The position numbers and the translations under genes were made by a program. From the NCBI RefSeq assembly GCF_016107285.1, contig NZ_RCVQ01000008.1:182867-246866 (forward strand): DNA of 64,000 nt, in the 5' to 3' direction. Origin of the DNA: Roseomonas sp. KE0001. GTDB lineage: Bacteria; Pseudomonadota; Alphaproteobacteria; Acetobacterales; Acetobacteraceae. The notes below the pieces were generated by a model. That model worked only from the letters and a program-made list of their open reading frames with translations. It was not told the DNA's origin and searched no databases. Positions 8,713 to 16,387 of the stretch are shown here, piece by piece (position 1 is the first letter of the stretch; every line of letters starts with the position of its first letter).

Positions 8713-9636
8713 CTAGGCCCCGCGCCCCGCCGCTCCGGCGCAGGCCCGGACGAAGCGGATCACGACATTGCCGCAGCCGGCCACATCGGCGATGGCGGGG
8801 CCGGCCGCGGTCTCGACGGTCGCGACACCCGCCCCCGCCAACACCGCCCGCGCCACCGCCAGGTCCCGGACCGCCACGTCGATCGCCGCGCCGCCGGGCT
8901 CGCCGGGCGTCAGCCGGGGCATCGGCGTGGCGCCGAACGCCGCCGGCCAGTCGGCCGGGCGCAGCACGCGGAAATGGCCCTGGCCCGTGGGGAATTCCGT
9001 GGGGAATTCCGCCGCGAACGCCGCCGGCCCGCCGCCGAACATGCGCCCCAGCCGCGCGCACACGGGCGCCGGGTCCTCCGCCAGATAGGTCACGGCGGCG
9101 ACATGGGTGGCGCCATTGGCGTGCCGCATCCAGTCGGGCACCCAGAGCAGGTGCGGCTTGTGCTGCTGCGCCAGGAAGTGGGAGACGCGCGGCAGGGCCG
9201 GGTCCAGCAGGATCTGCAGCGACACCACCGCCTCGTCCCAGTCCAGGCCCGGCGGCTTCACCTTGCGGCGGAAGTCGATGCGTCCCTGCGTGGCGATGCC
9301 GCGCCCCGCCATGGCGGCGCCGTCGCCGGACACGTCCCGGCTGTGCAGCGCGACCAGCGCCATGCCCTCGCGCTCGGCCAGCGCATCGCGCATGTGCCGG
9401 CCGAAGCGGAAGCCGCCGGTCTCCAGGCCGTCGATCAGGCTCTCGTCGTAGATCCCCATCAGCTCCAGCGCCGACCGCTCCAGCACGGCCAGCGCGGTGC
9501 TGGTTCCCCAGGGGTGCCGGCCCACCGGCGTGACGGTGAAGCCGAGGCGCGCGTAGAAGGCCCGCCCCGCCTCGATGTCGCGCATCAGGATCAGCGGATG
9601 GTCGATGCCGGGAAGCGGGACGGTCGCGCGGCTCAT
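8713..9636 (-). CDS. VOC-family (glyoxalase-like) protein
   Basis: A 307-residue protein built of two vicinal-oxygen-chelate halves. The N-terminal half begins with PGIDHPLILMRDIEAGRAFY..LGF, the standard VOC opening with a candidate metal-ligand histidine. Members are metal-dependent lyases, dioxygenases or isomerases, or binding proteins; the substrate is not deducible. The ATG overlaps the stop of the serine acetyltransferase gene (ATGA), so it is the last gene of the leftward operon. An exact 12-base duplication at 8985-9008 gives the repeated EFPT. ligD begins 96 bases further on. Confidence 0.75.
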   Translation of the reverse strand: MSRATVPLPGIDHPLILMRDIEAGRAFYARLGFTVTPVGRHPWGTSTALAVLERSALELMGIYDESLIDGLETGGFRFGRHMRDALAEREGMALVALHSRDVSGDGAAMAGRGIATQGRIDFRRKVKPPGLDWDEAVVSLQILLDPALPRVSHFLAQQHKPHLLWVPDWMRHANGATHVAAVTYLAEDPAPVCARLGRMFGGGPAAFAAEFPTEFPTGQGHFRVLRPADWPAAFGATPMPRLTPGEPGGAAIDVAVRDLAVARAVLAGAGVATVETAAGPAIADVAGCGNVVIRFVRACAGAAGRGA

Positions 9637-10370
9637 GGTGTCTCCCCGAGGCCGTAAGGGTGGCGGTGACGCGGCTTCGGCCGGGCCGGATGGCCGGCGA
9701 CGGTGGTGCGCGGCGGCACGTCGGCCAGGACCACGGACCCGGCGGCGACCACGGCGAAGGCCCCGACCTCGATATTGCCGAGCAGGGTGGCCCCGGCCCC
9801 CAGCACCGCCCCCCGCCGGATCTTCGGATGCCGGTCGGCGCCGGCCTGCATCAGGGTCGAGCCCAGGGTGACGCCGTGCCAGAGGCTGACGTCATCCTCG
9901 ATCACCGCCGTCTCGCCCACCACAAGGCCGAGGCCATGGTCGAGGAAGATGCCGCATCCGATGCGGGCGGCGGGATGGATGTCGCAGCCGAGGTAGCCCG
10001 CCGCGCTGCGGACCGCCATCGCCAGCGCGGGCTGGCCGCCGGTCCAGAGGCGATGCGCCAGGCGGTGCGACGCCAGCATCTGGAAGCCGCGGTGGCCGAC
10101 CCAGGTGCCGAGCAGCCCGGACGGCTCGAAGTTGCGCGCGGTGATGGCCTCGAGATCCGACAGCACCGCCGCCGCGTCCGCCTCGGTCAGCGTGGCGGCG
10201 GCGAGCGGCCCGGCCTCCAGCCAGAGCGGCGGCAGCAGTCGGCCGAGCAGGGCGGCGATGCCGGCGACCGGCGTCGCCGCCCCAGCGGTGACGGCCAGCG
10301 CCGCCGCTAGGGGCGCGGGCGCCTGGTCGGCCTGGGCCGCGAGCCGCCGCCAGGTCGCCTCAGCCGACAT
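9633..10370 (-). CDS. cysE: serine O-acetyltransferase
   Basis: Transfers acetyl from acetyl-CoA to L-serine, giving O-acetylserine, the first step of cysteine synthesis. The 245-residue protein has an N-terminal helical part and a C-terminal left-handed beta-helix of hexapeptide repeats. The diagnostic segments GCDIHPAARIG, GIFLDHGLGLVVGETAVI and SLWHGVTLGST are present, including the catalytic DH and H residues of the family. Its start overlaps the aldehyde dehydrogenase stop and its stop overlaps the VOC start, so it is embedded in a catabolic-looking operon. No cysK is adjacent. Confidence 0.92.
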   Translation of the reverse strand: MSAEATWRRLAAQADQAPAPLAAALAVTAGAATPVAGIAALLGRLLPPLWLEAGPLAAATLTEADAAAVLSDLEAITARNFEPSGLLGTWVGHRGFQMLASHRLAHRLWTGGQPALAMAVRSAAGYLGCDIHPAARIGCGIFLDHGLGLVVGETAVIEDDVSLWHGVTLGSTLMQAGADRHPKIRRGAVLGAGATLLGNIEVGAFAVVAAGSVVLADVPPRTTVAGHPARPKPRHRHPYGLGETP

Positions 10371-11901
10371 AGCCGAAGGCGACGCCCGGCTGCGCGGCGG
10401 TCTCCACCCAGACGCTCTTGGTCTGGGTATAGGCCATCAGCGCCTCCCGCCCCGAGGAGCGGCCGAAGCCGGAGCGGCCGAAGCCGCCGAAGGGCGAGGC
10501 GACATGGATGGTCTTGTAGCCGTTCACCCAGAAGGTGCCGGCGCGCACCCCGGCGGCGACGCGGTGCGCCCGGCCGACATCCCCCGTCCAGACCGCCCCC
10601 GCCAGGCCGTAGGGCGTGGCATTGGCCAGGGCCACCGCCTCCTCCTCCGTGTCGAAGGGCAGCACGGCGAGCACCGGGCCGAAGACCTCCTCGCGGGCGA
10701 TGGCGGCATCGGCCGCCACGCCGTCGAGGATGGTGGGCGCGAAGAAGAAGCCGCCCGTCTCCCGCAGCGCCGGCGGGCAGCCCCCGCCGGCGGCGATGCG
10801 GCCGCCCGCCGCGGCGGCCTCGGCCACCATCGCGGCGATCCTGTCGTGCTGGCGGCGGTTGTTGATCGGGCCGATCTGCGTCGCCGGATCGGCCGGCGGG
10901 CCGACCGGGATGTGCCGCGCCGCGACCGCCAGGCGCTCGACCAGCGCGGCGTGCACGGCGCGCTGCACCAGCAGGCGCGAGCCGGCGACGCAGCTCTGCC
11001 CGGCGCCGCCGAAGATCGCCGCCTGCGCGCCGATCGCGGCGCGGTCGAGATCGGCATCGGCGAAGACGATATTGGCCGACTTGCCGCCCAGCTCCAGCAG
11101 GCTGGGGACGATGTTGCGCGCCGCCGCGGCGGCGATCTCCGCCCCCGCCCCGGCGGAGCCGACGAAGACCACGAGCCGCGTCCCGCGATGCGCGACCGCC
11201 GCCGCCCCGGTGGTGGGCCCGGCGCCCGCCAGAACGTTGACCAGGCCCTTCGGCATCCCCTCGGCGGTGTTGCAGAGCCAGCCCAGCGCCAGGGAGGTGA
11301 GCGGCGTCAGCTCGGAAGGCTTCAGCACCACGGCGTTGCCGGCGCAGATGGCCGGAGCGATCTGCCAGCCGGCGGTGAAGACCGGCGCGTTCCAGGGGGT
11401 GATTTGCACCACCGTGCCGAAGGGCTCGTGCCGCGTGTAGTTCAGGTGGCTGGTCGGGACCGGGATGACCTCGCCATGCAGCTTGTCGCACCAGCCGGCA
11501 TAGTATTCGAACATCTCCGCGACCTTGGCGACCTCGCCGCGCGTGTCGCGGATCGGCTTGCCGGCGGAGAGCGTCTCCAGCTCGGCCAGGGCCTCGGCCT
11601 GCTGCCGCACCAGGCGCGCCACCTCCCACATCGCGCGGCCGCGCGCCGCGGCGGTCATGCCCCACCACTGGCGCTGCGCCTGGGCGGCCGCCTGCATGGC
11701 GGCCTCGACCACCTCGCCACCGGCATCCGCGTAGGAGAGGAGCGGGCGGCCATCGGCGGGGTTGACCAGCTCCAGCGCCGCGCCACCGCCCGGCAGCACC
11801 GCGCCGCCGACGACGCTGCCGGCCGCGCCACCGGGCAGGAGGCCGTCCAGCAGCGCGGCGACGCGGGGGGCGGCCTGGCTCGGAAGGGTCGCGTCAGTCA
11901 T
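10360..11901 (-). CDS. NAD(P)-dependent aldehyde dehydrogenase
   Basis: Oxidises an aldehyde to the acid with NAD(P). The 513-residue length is normal for the superfamily. Visible: TPWNAPVFTAGWQIAPA (catalytic Asn region), LELGGKSANIVFADADL (general base Glu), the active-site Cys304 in GQSCVAGSR, and EEVFGPVLAVLPF. The start at 11901 (MTDATLPSQ) fits the family N-terminus; an upstream in-frame extension is arginine-rich and unlikely to be translated. It overlaps the hydroxyacid dehydrogenase stop by 8 bases. Betaine-, gamma-aminobutyraldehyde- or hydroxyaldehyde-type substrates are possible. Confidence 0.9.
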   Translation of the reverse strand: MTDATLPSQAAPRVAALLDGLLPGGAAGSVVGGAVLPGGGAALELVNPADGRPLLSYADAGGEVVEAAMQAAAQAQRQWWGMTAAARGRAMWEVARLVRQQAEALAELETLSAGKPIRDTRGEVAKVAEMFEYYAGWCDKLHGEVIPVPTSHLNYTRHEPFGTVVQITPWNAPVFTAGWQIAPAICAGNAVVLKPSELTPLTSLALGWLCNTAEGMPKGLVNVLAGAGPTTGAAAVAHRGTRLVVFVGSAGAGAEIAAAAARNIVPSLLELGGKSANIVFADADLDRAAIGAQAAIFGGAGQSCVAGSRLLVQRAVHAALVERLAVAARHIPVGPPADPATQIGPINNRRQHDRIAAMVAEAAAAGGRIAAGGGCPPALRETGGFFFAPTILDGVAADAAIAREEVFGPVLAVLPFDTEEEAVALANATPYGLAGAVWTGDVGRAHRVAAGVRAGTFWVNGYKTIHVASPFGGFGRSGFGRSSGREALMAYTQTKSVWVETAAQPGVAFGYVG

Positions 11902-12802
11902 CCTGGCTCTCATCCTGGCTCTCTGGGGTCTCACGGTAATCGGCCATGCGGGTGAAGTCGGCGCTGTCGGGAAGGCGGTCCGCGGCATCGCGCCAGATCC
12001 GGGCGACATGCTCCGAGAGCGGCAGGTCGAGCCCGGTCTCGGCGGCCAGCTCCAGGGCGAGGCGGACGTCCTTGCGCATCAGCCCGGCGGAGAAGCCGCT
12101 GTCGAAGGTGCCGGGCAGCACCCAGCGCGGCAGCATCACCTCGCTGACGGCGCTGCGGCCCGTGGCGGTGTTGACCACGGCGACCGCCTCCGCGGCCGAG
12201 AGGCCGGCGGCCTCGGACAGGCGCATCGCCTCACCCGTGGTGACGAGATGCGCCGCGACCAGGAGATTGTTCACCAGCTTGACGATATTGCCGGCCCCCG
12301 ACGGCCCGACATGCGGCGCCCGCGCCGACATCGCCTCCAGCACCGGCCGCGCCAGCGCGTAGTCCTCCGCCGCGCCGCCGATCATCATGGTCAGCGTGCC
12401 GGCGGCGGCGCCGGACGGGCCGCCGCTGACCGGCGCGTCCAGCAGGCCGTGCCCCGCCGCCGCGAGCTGCGCGGCCAGGCGCCGGCTGGTGCCGGGGTCG
12501 GAGGTCGAGGTGTCGATCACCACCACCTTGCGGTCCCGCCGGTCCAGCAGCCCGCCGGGCGCGGTCACCACCGCCTCGACGTCGCGCGCCAGCGGCAGGG
12601 AGAAGACCAACGCGTCGGCGCCGGCCAGCATCTCGGCCAGCGTGGCGGAGACGGCGATGCCGGCGCCGGCGGCCAGCGCGCGCCGCGCCGGGCTGATGTC
12701 GTGACCCCGCACGGCGAAGCCCTTGCCGGCGAGGGTGGTGGCCATGGCCAAGCCCATATTGCCGAGCCCCACCACGCCCAGGGTTGCGATCTGCTGAGAC
12801 AT
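11894..12802 (-). CDS. NAD-dependent beta-hydroxyacid dehydrogenase (3-hydroxyisobutyrate dehydrogenase family)
   Basis: Oxidises a beta-hydroxyacid to a semialdehyde or ketoacid using NAD(P). The 302-residue protein has a Rossmann N-terminus (GVVGLGNMGLAMATTLAG), the substrate-binding DAPVSGGPSGAAAGTLTMM segment and the catalytic-lysine motif GAGNIVKLVNNLL. The start was chosen at 12802 because AGGAGGG precedes it; longer forms would run through the promoter region. A hydroxyacid dehydrogenase followed by an aldehyde dehydrogenase suggests sequential oxidation of a small hydroxyacid, possibly under the LysR regulator encoded just upstream on the same strand. Confidence 0.88.
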   Translation of the reverse strand: MSQQIATLGVVGLGNMGLAMATTLAGKGFAVRGHDISPARRALAAGAGIAVSATLAEMLAGADALVFSLPLARDVEAVVTAPGGLLDRRDRKVVVIDTSTSDPGTSRRLAAQLAAAGHGLLDAPVSGGPSGAAAGTLTMMIGGAAEDYALARPVLEAMSARAPHVGPSGAGNIVKLVNNLLVAAHLVTTGEAMRLSEAAGLSAAEAVAVVNTATGRSAVSEVMLPRWVLPGTFDSGFSAGLMRKDVRLALELAAETGLDLPLSEHVARIWRDAADRLPDSADFTRMADYRETPESQDESQDD

Positions 12803-12911
12803 GCGGCCCTCCTGGCCCAGGACGTTACAGAGACGACCCGTCATCACAATCAGAACATTCCGTACATCCCGTGCTGATTCCGGCAACACCCGACCGGAGC
12901 CTGGCCCCGCC

Positions 12912-13820
12912 TCAGCCCCCCTGCCGGAACGCCACCATCCGCCCGGCCAGCCAGTCGATCAGTCGCGCGGCCGCCTCGGGCATGCGGCGCCCCGCCCGCA
13001 CCAGGAGATGCGCGCGCGCCTCGGAGAGCATGGCGTCGCTGAGCGGCAGGGCCGCCAGGCTGGCATCGCGCAGTTCCGCCGCGACGGTGAAGGGCGGCAG
13101 GAAGGCATAGCCCATCCCGGCCATGACGAAGCGGCGGTGCAGCCCGAAGGAGGCGCTTTCCAGCCGGGGCACCAGCCGGAAGTCGCCATCGGCCTCGACG
13201 CGGGCGAGCAGTCGCCGCACGCCGTGATCGGCCGGCAGCAGCGCGACCGGCTCGGCGGCGAAGCCGCGCAGCGGCAGGGGAGCGCCGGCGAGGGCCAGCG
13301 GATGCCGGGGCGGCAGGATGGCCTGCAGCGGCTGGTTGGCGGAGAGCAGGCTGCGCACCTCGGCATGGGAGGGCGGCGTATAGGCCAGGCCGATATCCGC
13401 CTCGCCCTGCGCCAGCGCCGCCAGGATGCCGTCGCTGGTGGCCGTGGAGACGCGGAAGGCGATGCCGGGATGGGCGGCCGAGAAGCCGGCCAGGCCATGA
13501 TCCATCAGGTCGGCCAGGAAGCCGGCGCCGCAGCAGAGCCGCACCGTGCCCTGTTGCGCGCCCTGCAGGCGGCGCAGCCGGTCCCGCAGCAGGTCCAGCT
13601 CATCCATCTGGCGCTGGGCGTGGTCGACGAGGATGCGCCCGGCCTCGGTGACGACGACACCGCGCGGCAGGCGCTCCAGCAGCGGCTGGCCACACTCCGC
13701 CTCCAGCTCCATGATCTGCCGGCTGATGGCCGAGACCGCGACATTCAGCCGCGCGGCCGCGCCGCGCACGGAACCGGCCCGCACGACCGCCAGGAAATAC
13801 CGCAGGGCCCGGCCATTCAT
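12912..13820 (-). CDS. LysR-family transcriptional regulator
   Basis: DNA-binding regulator of 302 residues with an N-terminal winged helix-turn-helix (RYFLAVVRAGSVRGAAARLNV...SAISRQIMELE) and a C-terminal periplasmic-binding-protein-like effector domain. The start is set at MNGRALRYF (13820), the normal distance before the helix-turn-helix; an upstream in-frame ATG at 13847 would add nine residues. It is 109 bases upstream of the hydroxyacid dehydrogenase operon on the same strand and divergent from the ketopantoate-reductase-like gene, so either could be its target. Effector unknown. Confidence 0.88.
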   Translation of the reverse strand: MNGRALRYFLAVVRAGSVRGAAARLNVAVSAISRQIMELEAECGQPLLERLPRGVVVTEAGRILVDHAQRQMDELDLLRDRLRRLQGAQQGTVRLCCGAGFLADLMDHGLAGFSAAHPGIAFRVSTATSDGILAALAQGEADIGLAYTPPSHAEVRSLLSANQPLQAILPPRHPLALAGAPLPLRGFAAEPVALLPADHGVRRLLARVEADGDFRLVPRLESASFGLHRRFVMAGMGYAFLPPFTVAAELRDASLAALPLSDAMLSEARAHLLVRAGRRMPEAAARLIDWLAGRMVAFRQGG

Positions 13821-13954
13821 CACCTCCGCAGGGTGCCGGCGGGGCATGGCGCTGGCAAGCGGCGCCGCCCGGCGACGCCGCGCTCCCCCCGGTCCGCGAA
13901 GGGCCGGGATATGCGACACTGGCCGGACGCCACGCCATCCGGAGGACAGCGGCC

Positions 13955-14896
13955 ATGAGGATTCTCGTACTGGGTGCCGGCGGCACGGGGGGCTACTTCG
14001 GCGGCAGGCTGGCGGCGGCCGGGGCGGATGTGACCTTCCTCGTCCGGGAGCGCCGCCTCACGCAGCTACAGCGCGACGGCCTGCGGATCGAGAGCCCGCT
14101 CGGCGACGCGACCGTCCCGGTCAGGGCCGTGCCGCGGCCGGAGCCGGGCCGGCGCTACGACCTGGTCCTGCTCACCTGCAAGGCCTACGACCTGGCCGAT
14201 GCCATGGCCTCGATCGGGGCGGCGATGGAGGGCGGCGCCACGGTCCTGCCGATCCTCAACGGCATCGCCCATCTCCAGCGGCTGAACGAGCGCTTCGGCG
14301 CTGGCCATGTCCTGGGCGGGACCGCGAAGATCCAGGCGACGCTGGGGCCGGACGGCGTCATCCGGCACCTGAACGACTGGTGCAGCCTGACCTTCGGCGA
14401 GCAGGACGGCGCCGGAACCGCGCGGTGCCGGGCGCTCCTGGACGCCTTCGCCGGCACCGGCGTCGATGCCCGGCTGTCGGGAGACATCCGGCGCGAGCTC
14501 TGGCTCAAGCTCGTCCATCTCGCCACGGTCGCCGCGCTCACCGTGGTCCTGCGCGCGAATGTCGGCGAGATCGTCCGCACGCCCGAGGGCGGGGCGCTGT
14601 TCCAGCGGCTTCTCGACCTCCATGCCGGGATCGCGGCCCGGGAAGGCTTTCCGCCGGACGAGGCCTTCCTCGCCTCCTACCGCGCGCTGTTCTCCGACCC
14701 TGCCTCGACCTATGAGGCCTCCCTCCTCCGGGACCTCGAGCAGGGGCGGCCCATCGAGGGGGATCACATCCTGGGCTTCATGCTGGAGCGGTGCCGCGCC
14801 CACGGCCTGCCGGACGAGATCCTGTCCCTCGCCTGGACCCACGCCCGGGCCTATGAGCAGCGGCGCGCCGCCGGACGCCTGCCGGGCGCGGCCTGA
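13955..14896 (+). CDS. ketopantoate reductase family protein (ApbA/PanE-like)
   Basis: NADP-dependent 2-ketoacid reductase family, 313 residues. It starts with the Rossmann motif LVLGAGGTGGYFGGRLAAAG, and has the conserved LLTCKAYDL (catalytic lysine region) and the C-terminal helical domain with ELWLKLVHLATV. PanE makes pantoate for coenzyme A; many paralogues near LysR genes in this group act on other ketoacids, so the symbol is withheld. It is divergent from the LysR gene by 134 bases and convergent with Bug receptor 1. Confidence 0.85.
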   Translation: MRILVLGAGGTGGYFGGRLAAAGADVTFLVRERRLTQLQRDGLRIESPLGDATVPVRAVPRPEPGRRYDLVLLTCKAYDLADAMASIGAAMEGGATVLPILNGIAHLQRLNERFGAGHVLGGTAKIQATLGPDGVIRHLNDWCSLTFGEQDGAGTARCRALLDAFAGTGVDARLSGDIRRELWLKLVHLATVAALTVVLRANVGEIVRTPEGGALFQRLLDLHAGIAAREGFPPDEAFLASYRALFSDPASTYEASLLRDLEQGRPIEGDHILGFMLERCRAHGLPDEILSLAWTHARAYEQRRAAGRLPGAA

Positions 14897-14900
14897 CCGG

Positions 14901-14926
14901 CCCTCCCCGCCCGCCGGGGCGGAGGG
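14901..14926. terminator. GC-rich hairpin between convergent genes
   Basis: CCCTCC..GCCC pairs with GGGC..GGAGGG around a short loop with a two-base bulge. It lies 5 bases after the ketopantoate-reductase-like stop and before the convergent Bug receptor stop (14962). No U-run follows on either strand, so function as a bidirectional terminator is only plausible. Confidence 0.4.
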
Positions 14927-14961
14927 CGGGCGGGCGGCTCCTTGCCGCGGCGGGCAGCAGG

Positions 14962-15948
14962 CTAGTTCACCACGATCCCCGCCGCGCGCACCACGGGCTC
15001 CCACTTCTCCATCTCCGCCTTGAGCCAGGCGGCGGCGTCCTCCGGCGTGCCGCCGGGGCGGGGCTGGACGGACAGCTCGGCGAAGCGCTGCTGCAGGGCA
15101 TCGGAGCGCAGGACGGCGTTGATCGCCTCGTTCAGGCGCGTCACCACCGCCGCCGGCGTGCCGGCGGGCGCGAGGACCATGTGCCAGGTGTAGGCCTCGT
15201 AGCCGGGCATCCCGGCCTCCGCGAAGGTGGGAACATCCGGCAGCTGGGGCAGGCGCCGGTCGCCGCTCACCGCCAGGCCCCGGGTGGCGCCGCTGCGCAC
15301 GCTCTCGATCCCGTCCGAGGCGACGTTCAGGAACATGGTCAGATTGCCGTTGAGCAGGTCCGGCATGGCCGGGGCGGAGCCGCGATAGGGGATGTGGTTG
15401 ACCCTCAGCTGGCCGGCCTGCCGCAGGAACAGCTCCGTCGCCAGATGCACCGCCCCGCCATTGCCGGAGCTGCCGTAGTTGAACTGTCCCGGCTTGTCGC
15501 GGAAGAGCGCCACCAGCTCCGGCAGGGTGCGGGCCGGAACATCCCTGTTCACCATCAGCAGCATCGGCACCGTGCCCACCAGGGCGACCGGCCTGAAGTC
15601 CGCCACGGGATCGAAGCTGAGATTGTGGAAGAGCGCGCGCAGCACGGCATGGGCGATGGTGTTGTAGAGCAGCGTGTGGCCATCGCGCGGGGCCCTGGCG
15701 ACGGCCTCGGTGCCGACCACGACGCCCGAGCCCGTCCGGTTCTCCACCACCACGCGCTGGGGGAGCTGGCTTCCCAGAGCCTCGGCCACCAGCCGGGCCG
15801 CGACATCGGTGGGACCGCCGGCGGCGAAGGGGCAGATGAGGCGGATGGGCTGGTCGGGCCAGGCGGCGGCGGCCTGCCCCGGCCAGGCGGCCGGCAGGCC
15901 GGCCGCGGCGGACAGTCGCAGCAGGTCGCGGCGAGGAAACTTGGACAT
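14962..15948 (-). CDS. Bug/TctC-family periplasmic solute-binding receptor 1
   Basis: Exported receptor of 328 residues of the tripartite tricarboxylate transporter (TctC) family, which bind carboxylates or amides in the periplasm. The N-terminus FPRRDLLRLSAAAGLPAAW is a signal peptide with a twin-arginine motif, followed by WPDQPIRLICPFAAGGPTD and VVVENRTGSG, both hallmarks of the family. The body includes NYGSSGNGGAVHLATELF and VNHIPYRGSAPAMPDLL. No TctA/TctB membrane genes are in the window, so it is an orphan receptor, as is common in Bordetella and Acetobacteraceae. Ligand unknown. Confidence 0.92.
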   Translation of the reverse strand: MSKFPRRDLLRLSAAAGLPAAWPGQAAAAWPDQPIRLICPFAAGGPTDVAARLVAEALGSQLPQRVVVENRTGSGVVVGTEAVARAPRDGHTLLYNTIAHAVLRALFHNLSFDPVADFRPVALVGTVPMLLMVNRDVPARTLPELVALFRDKPGQFNYGSSGNGGAVHLATELFLRQAGQLRVNHIPYRGSAPAMPDLLNGNLTMFLNVASDGIESVRSGATRGLAVSGDRRLPQLPDVPTFAEAGMPGYEAYTWHMVLAPAGTPAAVVTRLNEAINAVLRSDALQQRFAELSVQPRPGGTPEDAAAWLKAEMEKWEPVVRAAGIVVN

Positions 15949-16387
15949 CGTGCTCTCCCTGGTGACGGAGCGCGCGACCGGCCCGGGATCTCTGCCCCGT
16001 GGGCGGCGGCGCCCTTCTGGCGTTCAGCGCAGGCCGGAGGGACCTGGCGTGGCGCGTGAAAGGTTCGCCCAGACGGCCGCCATCTGCAAACCTTCATGGA
16101 CGGGCCGGGCGGGTGTCGGCCCGGCCCGCCGGGCGAGGGTCCGGTATAGTATTTCCCTCGCGCGGCGCGGCTTGCTATCCTCGCCGCATGCCCGCCCGCT
16201 CCCCCGCCCCGGCCCTGATCACGCGTCCTTCCCGCCACCCCGGCGAGGCGGCACCGTCGCCGGCCGCCATCGGGCGGACCGGGGCGGCCGGTCGCTCCTG
16301 ACCCTGCTCACGAGGCGAGGCCCCGCCCCGACGCATCGGCGCCGTGCCGGCTTCCGGTGCATGACTGACTGAAGGCAGCCGAGCGCG
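15949..16387. other. 439-base divergent intergenic region with one strong hairpin
   Basis: This gap lies between Bug receptor 1 (leftward) and the hybrid kinase (rightward). It holds a perfect 9-bp inverted repeat at 16102-16127 and a lone TATAGT at 16145-16150 that could be a -10 box, without a good -35. Frames in the gap are short, arginine-rich and shadow-like. I see no RNA gene or second element. Confidence 0.5.
16102..16127. promoter_or_regulatory. perfect 9-bp inverted repeat
   Basis: GGGCCGGGC at 16102-16110 and GCCCGGCCC at 16119-16127 are exact reverse complements separated by 8 bases. In such GC-rich DNA this may be an operator, a leader hairpin or chance. It is followed by the TATAGT at 16145. 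Confidence 0.4.

Noticed and set aside
6172..9657. 1161-residue rightward frame across ligD and the VOC gene
   Set aside because: Crosses two well-supported leftward genes and their intergenic region; no recognisable domain.
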